From: Aphelenchoides besseyi
Lineage: Eukaryota; Nematoda; Chromadorea; Rhabditida; Aphelenchoididae
Direction: 5' to 3'
NCBI GenBank assembly: GCA_024699855.1
Contig: JAMPIQ010000001.1
Span: forward strand, 15,314,001-15,378,000
Length of the DNA: 64,000 nt
In this document: one piece after another, positions 44,957 through 55,404 of the stretch
How the letters are laid out: the number at the start of each line of letters is the position of its first letter
Position numbering within the stretch: the stretch's first letter is position 1
Position numbers and translations under genes: made by a program
The notes under the pieces: generated by a model
What the model saw: only the letters and a program-made list of their open reading frames with translations
Databases searched by the model: none
Told to the model about the DNA's origin: nothing

Positions 44957-45255
44957 GTACGCAATTAAAAAATGGGCGAAACCTCGTCGACTACAACATT
45001 CAAAATAAGTCCACCGTCCAATTGGTTCCTCGGATTCGCGGAGAGATAATGGCTCCCAGCGAAGAGCAACGAGCGGTCGTTGATCCGGCGCTGCGGCTTA
45101 TGCGGCGTGCAGCTCAAGAAGTGACGAATTGGGCCACAAACCATTTTTCTACCTTTATGGTAATATTTTTAGCCAACCTTATGGCGGGCTTTGTGAATTT
45201 TTTGATCAGCTACATTTTCAAGCAATTGACGCAACCACATAAACCGCATGATTGA
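44957..45255 (+). CDS. Ubiquitin-tail paralogue E with IRGE instead of LRGG
   Basis: After a TTATCAG acceptor: GTQLKNGRNLVDYNIQNKST, then VQLVPRIRGEIMAPSEEQ. The di-glycine is lost (Arg-Gly-Glu), so deubiquitinase cleavage at this site is not expected. The tail reads RLMRRAAQEVTNWATNHFST, FMVIFLANLMAGFVNFLISY and ends KQLTQPHKPHD: a basic amphipathic helix plus a membrane-length hydrophobic segment. The reading frame is open upstream to 44863, and a partial L18a promoter lies just before. AATAAA follows at 45290. Confidence 0.6.
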
Positions 45256-45379
45256 ACTGCCTAACTGATGTAATCACTCAGTGCTAAAATAAACACTTTA
45301 TTTGAAGAGAAGGCAGCTTTGCAACAAAACAGCAAATGACATTCAATTAAAAGGATTAATTTCTGTCTTATTTACTAGT

Positions 45380-45905
45380 CTTTCGCCGTCAGCCACAAAC
45401 GACGATACTTCAACGCCGTCATCCTTCCGACGCTACTCTACGCTTCGGAAACCTGGGCAGCCACTGCGGGAACCTACGAGCGAATTGCCAAAACACAACG
45501 AACAATGGAACGAAGAATGTTGGGCCTACGTCTCCGCGACAAAAAAACCCTCTGCGTGGATACGGTCAGTCACATTACTCACCGATGCCGTTACAGCCGC
45601 TCGGCGACGCAAGTGGAAATTCGCTGGACGTGTTCTCGGCAGCCAAACCCAAGCACCGCAAGCTCGATGGTCTCACGCGCTTACAATATGGCAACCACCA
45701 ACCACGCGACGCTTCGGTGATGGCCGACCCCGAATTAGATGGGAGGACGAGATACGAAAGCACCTTGGGCGCCCCCGCGTAACCGATCCAGCTACATGGT
45801 CAGCGGCAGCAAACAACCAACGCCGATGGCAACAACTCGGCAATACTTTCGAACTACCAGGACCAGCCCGACGACGAACATGACGTTGACAGCCACCAAC
45901 GCAGA
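45380..45905 (+). mobile_element. Non-LTR retrotransposon 3' fragment (reverse transcriptase C-terminal region)
   Basis: RRYFNAVILPTLLYASETWA, then YERIAKTQRTMERRMLGLRL in one frame; then, after a one-base shift, AARRRK WKFAGRVLG, FGDGRPRIRWEDEIRKHLG and NNQRRWQQLGNTF. This order (YGSETW-like, Q+R..R.+LG+, GRP..RW.D++) is typical of the end of LINE-type polymerases of the RTE/Jockey-like groups. No endonuclease or palm domain is present. AATAAAAATTGAATTG at the end may be its 3' tail. A dead 5'-truncated copy next to the ubiquitin-tail array. Confidence 0.75.
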
Positions 45906-46065
45906 ACCTCTCTTTCATTTGGCTGCGAGATTGGAATAAAAATTGAATTGAAAAATTGAAATTACTAGTCTTTAGGACTGCATAAAGATCGACATGTTTA
46001 TTGTAATGAGAAATTGGCACAATATTCGAATGACAAAAAGTTAGTTAGGAGCAGTAATCGGATAT

Positions 46066-47616
46066 TCAAAATTTGCTTAACTCCGCACTAATCGACGCGG
46101 CTACTTTGTTGAAGTCGCGATCGACGAGCTTCAAGTACTGAGTCGTTTTCACGGTCTGGAACTCGAAATGTGCCGGTGAGATGTCGGCCAAAAGATTCGC
46201 CATTTCCGTGAAATCATCTGAAGAAGAGAAATGAGAGTGAAGAGAAGATGGAGACTTACGTCTCAACAGACTGGGGATCGATTTCTTCAGCTCCTTGAAC
46301 AAGTGAGTCAGAGAGCGAGAGTCGTTCTTCAGGTATTCGTGTTGAAGGACAGGAAAGACCCTTTTTTCCAGATGCTCCAGTAGCTCGCGACGTCGCTGTG
46401 CTTGAGGGTCGATTTTCGCTTGTTCCTCTTTCAACTTCAATTCCTTTTCCTTGATCTGAAGAGCATGAAGCAATAAGCTATAAGTTAAAGAAAACTCACG
46501 CGTTCGAATTGCAATCTCTGTCGTGACTTCGGTGTCGCCGGTACGATGCTCTTTGGTGGCGATTTGATTGGCGCCGCTTGAGCTGCTCGAGCGTCTTGTG
46601 CGGCTTGGGCCGCCATAGCTCGTGGTCCCAACGGTTTCTTGGGCGGCGGAGTTTGCTCTTTCGGTGGATCGGTCAACAAAAACTCATGGATTGACCGCTG
46701 CACCAATTTCTTGGGCTGCTTCGGAATCTCAGCTTCCGGAACTTCATACTCGTTTGGATCGAAGTCCACGTAGTAGTCCTCGGATGTCCATTCGACTGCA
46801 AAAGAAAGACAAAGTCGGAAACCTTGACGTGAACTTACTGCCTAATTGCTCGACGTAATCCGCGTGTTTCTGGCGAATGAAATCGAAAATCAGAAACTTG
46901 AAGATCGCATTCCTCAGTTTCTGTCTCTCCACATCGAGTCGTGGACCAGCGGCCGAAGTGGCAACTCTGAAATACACGAATTGAGTCACTTCGTGGTTCA
47001 TTTCACCTCATTAGCGGTTTGACTGGCGACTTGGTCGGTGACTTGGGAATGTAATCCAAATTCTCCGGTTTTCTTTGGCCCTTCACTGGCGAAATCAGTT
47101 TGGTCGGGGAGCTCATGTAAGGAGCAGTCGGCTCGCAAGTCGGAGTCAACACCACGTAACCGTTCAAGTCTAAAGGGCCGAGCAGTGAACTCAACAAGAA
47201 CGACCACTTACCTTCAGTCAAGTTGGCTCGTAGACTCATAATCCACTGGGCAGCCGCAGCTTTTCGTGTGGTTTTTCCTTCCGTCCATTTGACGCTATAC
47301 GAAGTGGGATACAGAAATAGAATCTGACCAAAGAGTTTCATGTCGAATTTCCCAGCTGCCCTAAAGCACAGGGTTAAACGATCGACCGTCCAGCACTCAC
47401 GTTTTTCTCATCAGCTTCTCGATCTCGGCCACCGTCTTGAAGTTCCCTCTCCGGCCGTTGGTCGCCATCACCTGAAACGACTCTGTGATCTCGAGCTCTG
47501 CATCATAAACTCACCAGTTCCAACGATTCGAACTGCCGGAAAAGTGACTCGAACTTCAACGGCAAATTCGCATTCTCTTTCTTCTTGACTTCGGGAATCA
47601 AACTCGTGGACTTCAT
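46066..47616 (-). CDS. cdt-1: DNA replication licensing factor CDT1
   Basis: CDT1 loads MCM2-7 on ORC/CDC6-marked origins and is checked by geminin and CRL4. Chosen start MKSTSLIPEVKKKENANLPL (47616) leads into LKFESLFRQFESLEL, the first helix of the geminin-binding winged-helix domain. RGNFKTVAEIEKLMRKT, FDMKLFGQILFLYPTSYSVK and GYVVLTPTCEP complete it. A Pro/Ser linker with KSPTKSPVKPL (CDK-like sites) follows, then KLRNAIFKFLIFDFIRQKHA, an Ala-rich low-complexity part and the C-terminal MCM-binding winged helix (RRRELLEHLEKRVFPVLQHE, TEMANLLADISPAHFEF). Ends at 46066. About eight exons in phase. Reading frames extend further upstream without a better start; a PIP-type degron was not seen in the N-terminus I can read. 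Confidence 0.85.
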
Positions 47617-49435
47617 TTCGCAAACAGAAGATCGATCGAAATCAGAAGCTTTCGACCACGAAAACAGACGCCGCCACGAGAATTCGAAGCTCGAAATCTG
47701 CCGCCCAAAATGTTCGGCGACACGAACAGAAATCGATTCGCGTTCTCTTCGTTCTCGCCACTCGCGTACACGTTGAGAACTGGATGCCAAGTTCTCTGTG
47801 TTGACAGAAAATTTTGCACTACAACCTCTTTTCCATCGAACAAACTTTTCGAAAAATAAACTTTGCTTTTAAACTATCTTCTCATTGAACGTTAAAACTT
47901 ATTCGTTATAAATAATACTTGCGCTGATTGTTCGTTGTAAAAACGAGGAATTGTGTAAAGACAAACACGACAAACAATCTATGAGCAATAAATCAACTGC
48001 AGGTTATTGAAGACGGTTAACATATTAGTGTTCCTTCGGAGCCTTAGAAGCCACTTTCCGTGGGTTTAGGACCGCGAACGTGTGGTCAAGTGGGTTAGGA
48101 ATTTGAAAGTGAAGTCGATGATTTACGATGAAAGTAGTCTGATATTCGATGTGAAGTAAACGTTAGCTGAGACTTCATTTTAGCATCCACAGGATAATAA
48201 CCAGTCAAACAAGCTCTTTGTATGGAGCCTACGAGTTGCATATTCTGAGCAAACTAGGTGCACGAGTTTTCACGTCAAATGAATCAATAAGACGGATGTA
48301 TCTAGGAACAAAAAACAAAGATCGCTCGGTTTACGGCTTTTATTTCTATTATTTTGTGATATCTTCACAACCCTTTAAGTTATCATTTGGATTATTTGTC
48401 TTCTTCCTTCCCGACAATCAACGATCTTAACTGAAGATCTGTTTATTGCAGAAAAGGAGTGTAATGTTAGACAATTGCAACAATGGTAATTTGAGTGTGA
48501 CTTATTGAGATAAGATTGAGCTTACAAGTTTAATGATCGTGCGTAGAGACGTCACGTTGTTAAATACTTTGAGTGGTCCAAATGAAGAAGTCTATTGGAT
48601 CTCATAATCATCGAACAATCTTTACAGTAAACTAGAAGGGTTTCGGTGTTTGAAGAAATTTGTTTATCATAACTTTGTGTTTTTCGTGATTGAGATTGGC
48701 CACAGAGTTTGCTTAACTGAACTTTGATCAGCCAATCGACGATACAACAGCATTTAAGAATTTGATCTGAAGTCAACAGTTCCGTAGCTGTTGACGTCTT
48801 GGTAGATGTGATTGTTCTTTTAAGAGACGCCATCCATCTCTTTGTTCAAATTCAAACTTGGGCATCACCCGAGGAAAAATCCAAAGATCAAGAAATCATT
48901 CGCTGGTCGTAAATGATATCGTAATCTATTGTCTACCGAGAGATTTCCACCCCCTTTCCGCTGGCTAATGCATATTTGACTGCGGGTACCGCCTTCTGCA
49001 GCTTGCATGGTCTCATTCGAGTAGCATATAAACCGTGGAAATGAGTCCAAACAGTCACTTCATCCTCTCATTCCTCCACATCCCATTCCTCTGCTCTTCT
49101 CTCGGCTGGTCAATCAGCGCGCTAATCCTCGTTTACTGTTCACTTCTCAACTAGTAACCGGGATCAGCGCGTGGAATGACCAAACGTTTCAATCGAAGAG
49201 CAGATTCAGATTTCTAGTCCAACTACTCGAATCGTTTGACCGTTCCGTTGTCATTTTGGATTAACTCTTAGTTTTGTGTGAGTAATCGGAGATGACAACG
49301 GTAACGGAATAACGATTATGACTTCTTATTTCTTTTGTCCGTCTGTCATCGAATACAGATTTAGTGATAGAAAGAATTCCGAGAAAATACGGACTTACGT
49401 TTTCACGAATCTTTCAAATTAGTGAGCTTTAAAGT
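47617..49435. other. Gene-poor region upstream of CDT1
   Basis: About 1.8 kb. The first 230 bp stay open in two frames and may be 5' sequence of CDT1. Beyond that, short frames with no family features on either strand, and no tRNA-like or repeat element recognised. Part may be 5' exon or promoter of the next membrane-protein gene. Confidence 0.35.
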
Positions 49436-50090
49436 CTGAAGAGTTCAAATCTCATGCCATTTATCATCAATATGACGATGAAGTTTGTTTCTGTTGTATT
49501 CCAATCTTGGTAAGTGAACTAAGACAATCAAACGAATTTTTGTTTCAGATGGGAGTCAAACTCATTGTCTACTTTATTGTCAGTAATACACTTGTATCTT
49601 TGGTAAAAAACTTGTACATTGTCGCTCAGACAACAGTAGATTTCAAGTTTGATTTTCTTTATTTCAATGTTTCAGCCTTTAGGACCTCGAGAGTTTTCAA
49701 TGAAATGGAGGCTACATTTGTGATACGGAAAGACCTATATGTATATTGAGTTCAGCACGAATCTTCTGACCATTCTCTTGTGCGCCATTATACTTTACGG
49801 TCTTAATATCAAAGATCATCGACACTTTATTGCGCTTTCTGTTTACAGTGAGTTGAATTCTAACTTCTTTTAGGCAGTTAAAATTTTCTGTGAAATGTTT
49901 TAGATCGGAGTTTGGTGTTTTAAGGCTCAATCTTATTCAAAGTGACAATAACGATATTCCTAAAAACTGACGGATTCTAGCCGTCATAGTTATTTCATCG
50001 TTGAGTTTATTTGCGGTTGTTCGTTGTGAATTTCAAATCTACTTCCGTTGGATTATCGCACAAGCCAGTCGATTCATCAAACGATTGTGA
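49436..50090 (+). CDS. Tentative small multi-pass membrane protein
   Basis: Pieces: an exon ending DDEVCFCCIPIL, then MGVKLIVYFIVSNTLVSLVK, then YMYIEFSTNLLTILLCAIIL plus YGLNIKDHRHFIALSVY, and finally VIVISSLSLFAVVRCEFQIY, FRWIIAQASRFIKRL, stop at 50090. These give four hydrophobic spans separated by short loops, with a Cys-rich start. This matches the general look of small four-span nematode membrane proteins. Splice phases between the third and fourth pieces are ambiguous, and the start codon is not located. Function unknown. Confidence 0.4.
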
Positions 50091-50353
50091 TTTTTTTGAA
50101 TAACCGAATTGTTTTGACCCACAATTTTTGTTTGATAACCATAAATGATCTCAACTGTTAATTTTCTTGAGCGTTATAACACCCAAATGTTCGTTTATGC
50201 TTTAAAGGAGCTTGAATTTTACGTCAACAGTCTCACTAATTAACTCAAATTGAGCGTCAATTAAACATTAGAGTCTAACAAGCTTACATTTCACTGATAA
50301 GCACCTACCCATCCGAAGCGTTTTCCCGGTCTCTCTAACTCATTAGCGGCAAA

Positions 50354-51240
50354 ATGACGGTTCCGCGAAAAGAAACCGCGATTCCCGATTCGCTTGACGG
50401 TCAATCGGCTGCGGGCAATTCGGTGGAGAGTTTGCCACGCGGCTCGAAAAACCGCGTGTGGATCAGCATCTTGAAGGCTTCGACCGTTCTACTTTTCCTG
50501 TGTGCTCTTTGTGGTGCATTCGTCTATGCCATTAACAACAGCGGTCAGAACGAGAAGCAAAAGAAACAACGGAATTTCAATTCCAGCGATCCGTTCACAC
50601 CGTTGAAAGACCAGTACTCAGTGAACGGAAACTACGTTTTCAAGTTTCTCACGCCACTGCACGTTGAATTGGTTTACACACACGAATCGTTTTGGTATCA
50701 AGATGACGACAAAGCGGAGATCGTGTTCAAAATGGACAACTCGACGGTAATTTGGATCTTTGCGAACACAACTTTTTGGGCGCAAATCGACTCAGCGGGA
50801 CAGCCGGTGGTAAGTTTTGATTTGTTTTCTGATTCCAATTTCGACGTTCAGAAGTGTGAAGAGGATCCCACGGTCGGGTACGCGAGCTTCTTCGTGGAGT
50901 TGAGTTTGTCGGAGATGTACAACCGGCACAGCGAAATGCGTAAAATCAAAGGCGACACGGAGGTCTTTCTGTTCGAAGGTTATCCGACCAAATGGAAGCA
51001 CCAAAACGTTCAGCCATTCTTGGTTCAAGCATACGCAGCTAAAGACGACGGTAAGTGCGATCAGCGATGAGGAACCGAAAGCTTTCAGGACGTCTGATGG
51101 GCTTTCAATCGCACTACGATGCGGATATCAACGGCGGCTGGTCGTTGTTGGGTTACAATTTCGACGACATGAAAGCAAGCAAACCGCCCAAACATTTGTA
51201 TTCGAGTTTGCCGTCAATGTGTCAGCCCGAAGGCAAATAA
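50354..51240 (+). CDS. Type II membrane protein of unknown family
   Basis: Three exons in phase: 50354-50811, about 50852-51050, about 51089-51240. MTVPRKETAIPDSLDGQS begins a ~40-residue basic/Ser-rich cytosolic part; WISILKASTVLLFLCALCG (then AFVYAI) is the signal anchor. The ectodomain of about 200 residues has several Asn-X-Ser/Thr sites (NNSG, DNSTV, ANTTF) and aromatic-rich beta-like segments (ESFWYQDDDKAEIVFKMDN, PTKWKHQNVQPFLVQAYAAK). It ends SSLPSMCQPEGK. There are only two ectodomain cysteines. No family recognised; length, start and splice sites are well supported. Confidence 0.65.
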
Positions 51241-51283
51241 ACTTGGATTTTATTCGAAATTTGGCACGAAATTACAAAAACCT

Positions 51284-54181
51284 TCAAAGTAAATCGATTT
51301 TCGGTCTTTTGGCCGTCGGCTGATCGCTGAGCTGGAAATCTTCGTCCTCGTGCGGACTCGTACTGCTGGTCGTGTGACTGCCATCGACGGTCGGCGATCC
51401 GGTGATCTAAAGCGACGATTAGACAAATCGTCGACTACGAACTTACAGTCAACGGCAACCCTCCGACTTGTCTTCGATACTTGCGATAGCAGTCCATACA
51501 ACGCGGTTCGTCCAAGCCGACAGCAGTAACCAGAAACTCTTGATAGCGCTGAAGAGTGGAGTCAAAGGATTTCAAGTCGAAATCACTTACTTCACACGAT
51601 TTGCAGAACTTTCGATCGGAATCCGAATTCCGACTTCCGCTTCGCGTTTCTTCTTCGTGTTGAAAAGATGCGGCAATTGAGCCGAATGTGAATTTTGGTT
51701 GAGAAGTCGTGGATGAAGACGAGGAGAACAACGTGCTTTTGACGTTCAGACGCTTCTTCTGATTCGCGCAAACCCGTTCCAATTCGAACTCACGTTTCTT
51801 GCGTTCCTGTTGCGCCGACGTTTCGATCAAACTTTCCGCGACGAAAGCGTTTCGACGCGTTTCGGACAAACTGAAAACAAACGAGGAATCAGAATCGAGA
51901 GGGAATTGGCACCGACTTTTCGATCAACTTTCGCAAATTCTGTTTCTCCAACTGCACGTGTGTTTGCCACAGATCGGAGCCGATTTTCTCGTCGCAAATC
52001 GGACACGTGATTCGTCCATCGGCGTCGAGTTGCAGTTCTGAAAAGGAAATTCCCCTCAAACTCATCAATTCTCGTCCTTTTCGGCGTCCGACTCGCAACA
52101 AAAATCTGCGTTTTTGGGTTCGTTAGTTAACTCAAAGTGCCGCTTTGATTGATTTCGTTGCGTGTGCGCGCAACAGACGCAAATTAATGAGCTGAAGCGT
52201 CGAAAGACGCAACAAGAAAACCTGCGAAGTACCGTACGAGATTAATTAATTAAGCGGAAATTTGCGTCCTTCGGCAAAAAGCGCGCGGTAAAAAATCGTG
52301 AGCGGCGTTTTCTTTTGAGGTCGAGAATTTTTTCTCAAACGTCCGTTTTTGTTGCGATTTGCATTTCCATTGAGTTGGAATGGGAAATCGCGGAACAAAG
52401 ACGAACGAACAACGCGGATCTCGATTTTTACGATCCCCAACAAAAACAATCGCATTTCGAAAGTGTATTTCTGTTCGTTTAATGGCTGTGAAAAGCGGCC
52501 AAAAAAAATCTGCGCAGTTTTACGTCTGCGAAAATGTTTCTTCTTTTTTTCTTTGGAAGGCTCGTGCCTCTCGCAAAAACATCAATCCGCTTCTTTGGGA
52601 TTCATCACACCTCAACGACGTTTGTTTTCCAAAAACAATTCCCGTCCCTCTCTCTCTTCTTCCTACTCATCATCTCAACTGATCAACGATGTCGGTGCTT
52701 TCGAACAACATCGAATCATGATTTCGCTTTACAGTAATTTCCCATCTTCTTGCAAACTACTCTCGGATGGCAAAAAACGAATTTCGCGCCCGACCACTCC
52801 ATCGGGAACAATAAACAGTCCGCTATATGAATTTTTCTTGGCAATTGTTTACTTCCTCTCTTGGCGGGAAGATCAAAAGCCCCCTTTCTTTTCGCCTCAA
52901 TTGGTCCCTCTCGTCTTTGTAACGAAATTGGATCATGAATAAGGCGCAAACAAACCGCATTTACAGTCGCGCGCATGCAAATCAAGAGGTAAACATCTCA
53001 GCACACAATTTGAGCGTCGTGTTGTTACCGTAGAACTGTCCGACGGAAGCGGCTAATTAACGCCCAATTGGGAATTGAGGTCATCAAATTCGAAAAATAC
53101 GTTTCCGGTCCGTCCGTTACATCCACCGTATGGTTTTCGAAAATGTAATTTGAATGTTGCGCTTCAATGGACCGTTGGGTTTGTTTGGGCGTCGAAGAAG
53201 TTGCGATTCCCTCATAACTGCCGATGCGTGACGCGCGTCGAACGCAAATCCACGTTGGTCAGCAAAAATGCTTCTCAAAAAAAAGAAACGATTTCCGGTT
53301 CGCTTGCAAATGCGCGGAATTTTTGTTGTCATTTTGAAAACAAATTGAAACGTCGTTTCGCGCGTTTCCTCGTAATTTGCGGTGCGAAATGAGAAACAAA
53401 TAAAAAATTTTTAGGACCAGGAAAACGCAATTTTGCGCGCTTTTGTTTCCCACTTGTCATCGAAATTGAGACCGTAGACTGTCCACAATTTACGATCCAA
53501 CGTTGTAAATCGTGAGAGAACACAAATTTGACTTTAAAATCCCCCCGACCGTATGCGTGGCGGATGTGTCGAGAGGTGGCGGTAAGTGGGAAAAAGGAAG
53601 TGGTGAAGAGGAAGACGAATTGATCGGCAAAACAAAAAAAGAGAATTGCGAGAATAACCGAGAGCCACGTAATCCGCTAAATTGAGCGGACAAGTGCACT
53701 GAAACGGAAATGAGTAATCGAGAGAAGAAGAAGAAGACCGGAAAGGCGAGTAATCAAATCGATCTTTTTTTTGTTTGGCCGAAGAAAAATCGTTTTGCCA
53801 AATCGCTTTTGATCGACCGCGCGATCTTGTTTATTTTCTCCGCGCAAACGAACCCAATTAGACGCAGCTGGCAATCAGTCCAAGCGATCGTAAAACTCAC
53901 TTTTGGCGACCGTTGGACTAACGGAATTCAACGGCGTTTCGTTGGGCGAGTTGGCGGCCTGTTGTTGCTGTTGTTGCTGCTTCATGAACTGTTGGACGAA
54001 CATCCACGGCATGTTGGAGAGTTGGCCGAGGAATGGCGGCGGGAAAACGGTCGTCGAGTTGCTCGACGGCGATGCCGCGGAATTCAACTGAAGAAATTGA
54101 GAGTGAAAATCAGTCGATTCGACTCACTTGAAAACGTGGGAATCCGTTGAGTAGAAACGGCGAAGCGGGAGCGGTTGCCAT
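51284..54181 (-). CDS. Nuclear zinc-finger protein, possibly RNF220-related but without a RING
   Basis: Exons include 54128-54181 (MATAPASPFLLNGFPRFQ), 53901-54087 (a poly-Gln stretch after MPWMFVQQFMK), then, across a 1.86-kb intron with a strong CCTTTTCAG acceptor and matching phase, an exon from 52037 downwards. That exon reads KLQLDADGRITCPICDEKIG, then DLWQTHVQLEKQNLRKL: one C2HC finger. Next comes RKKREFELERVCANQKKRLN, similar to the RNF220-type 'RVRxNRxxRLNAR' helix, then DRKFCKSC...RCMDCYRKYRRQ, a second CxxC/CxxC pair. The tail ends AKRPKIDLL, a likely nuclear localisation signal. About 300 residues. RNF220 proteins are E3 ligases with a C-terminal RING; none is seen here. The family call is tentative; the exon chain is good. 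Confidence 0.5.
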
Positions 54182-55404
54182 TTGAATTCTTCGCTGCGCA
54201 AACAGACACCTGAAAAGACTTCGATCAGAAATTCGCCCAAAAATTCGCAATAAAAACAGACACGTGCATCTCGGTCCTCTTACCGTAGGAGCGAACTGAC
54301 GGCTTGCGGTGTGTCTTCTTCGTCTCTCGACTTACTAAAACGCGGAGCCGACGCTCACGATTGACTAACTGCGAGCGAGGAGTAGGGTGGAGCGGAGAAG
54401 AAGTGGGCGGGATTCGCGAAGCGGATTCGCCGTGTCGGAAATGATGTTCGAAAAACGTTTAACGATCATTTTTGACAACACGCGAAATGATTATAAGCAA
54501 AGCCAATAAAAGTTTCGTACGCAAAAAAGTTGAGAGGACGCTTTTCGAGCGTGGTCGTGCGTTTCGATCCCAAAAAAAATTAAAAACTCGTCTGCGCACA
54601 TTTCGGTTGATTGGGTTGTTAAAGTGAGTTTCGAAGAACTGACATCCGATTGTCATCTTTTCCGTCTAAACAAACACGAAGGACGATCGGGAGAAACGAT
54701 TAGCTTTTGTGTAACTTAATGGCCACCCAAGCGATTCGGATTCTCCCGCGGCGGTAAATCGGAGAACATTCTTCGTTTTTGAGAGCGGGCGAATGAACAG
54801 CAAGAAGACGGTAGTTAAACGCGCCAAACCAATGATTTTGTTCGGAATTGCAGTGCTTGAGAATCGCAAACAGAAGAAGCGAAAGGTCGTGACTTTTGTT
54901 AATTTTTTGGAAACAAATGCGCCAAACTTTCGAACGCGCAAAACGTTCGCGCAAAAGTTCATGAAGCGCGGCGGCACTCGAAAAGAAGGGGGAACTGGCG
55001 CTTCTTCTTTTTCTTTGGCAACACGCCGTGAAAACCCAAAAACAAATGAGTTGAAGCAAAAGGAATCTGCACGCTGGTCATTCCAACGGTCAAAAGTGTT
55101 TCAGCGCGCAACACAATGAATGAGCAGTTGAACTGGAGAAGAATGAAGGGATGACTAGTCAGTTCGACATTTCGAAGCGAAAAGATCACTTCCAATTGTT
55201 CCAGATTTCTGTTCTGATTCCCGACTCACCTGTACGTCTCTCAATTAAAACCGCAAAGTCTCCCGCTGAACTCAGGATCGTCCAACAAAAAGACTCTTCT
55301 TCAGCCGATGAATCAACACGAAAGTTTTTGAAAGCGTGGCAGCGAAAAACGGCGACGTTGATTCATGACCTTTCCGTCACCCGTTTCTTCCATTCATATG
55401 CAAA
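54182..55404. other. Upstream region of the zinc-finger gene
   Basis: About 1.2 kb between two minus-strand genes. Frames on both strands around 54660-55120 are long but lack family features or splice logic. Probably promoter sequence for the zinc-finger gene. Confidence 0.35.

Noticed and set aside
45302..45883. A new 193-residue gene
   Set aside because: The frame contains retrotransposon polymerase C-terminal motifs, partly in a shifted frame, so it is a LINE-type fragment.
52349..52942. A 197-codon plus-strand open frame
   Set aside because: It lies inside the long intron of the minus-strand zinc-finger gene, starts with TTG, is Ser/Phe/Lys-rich low complexity and shows no family motif. 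Likely chance.
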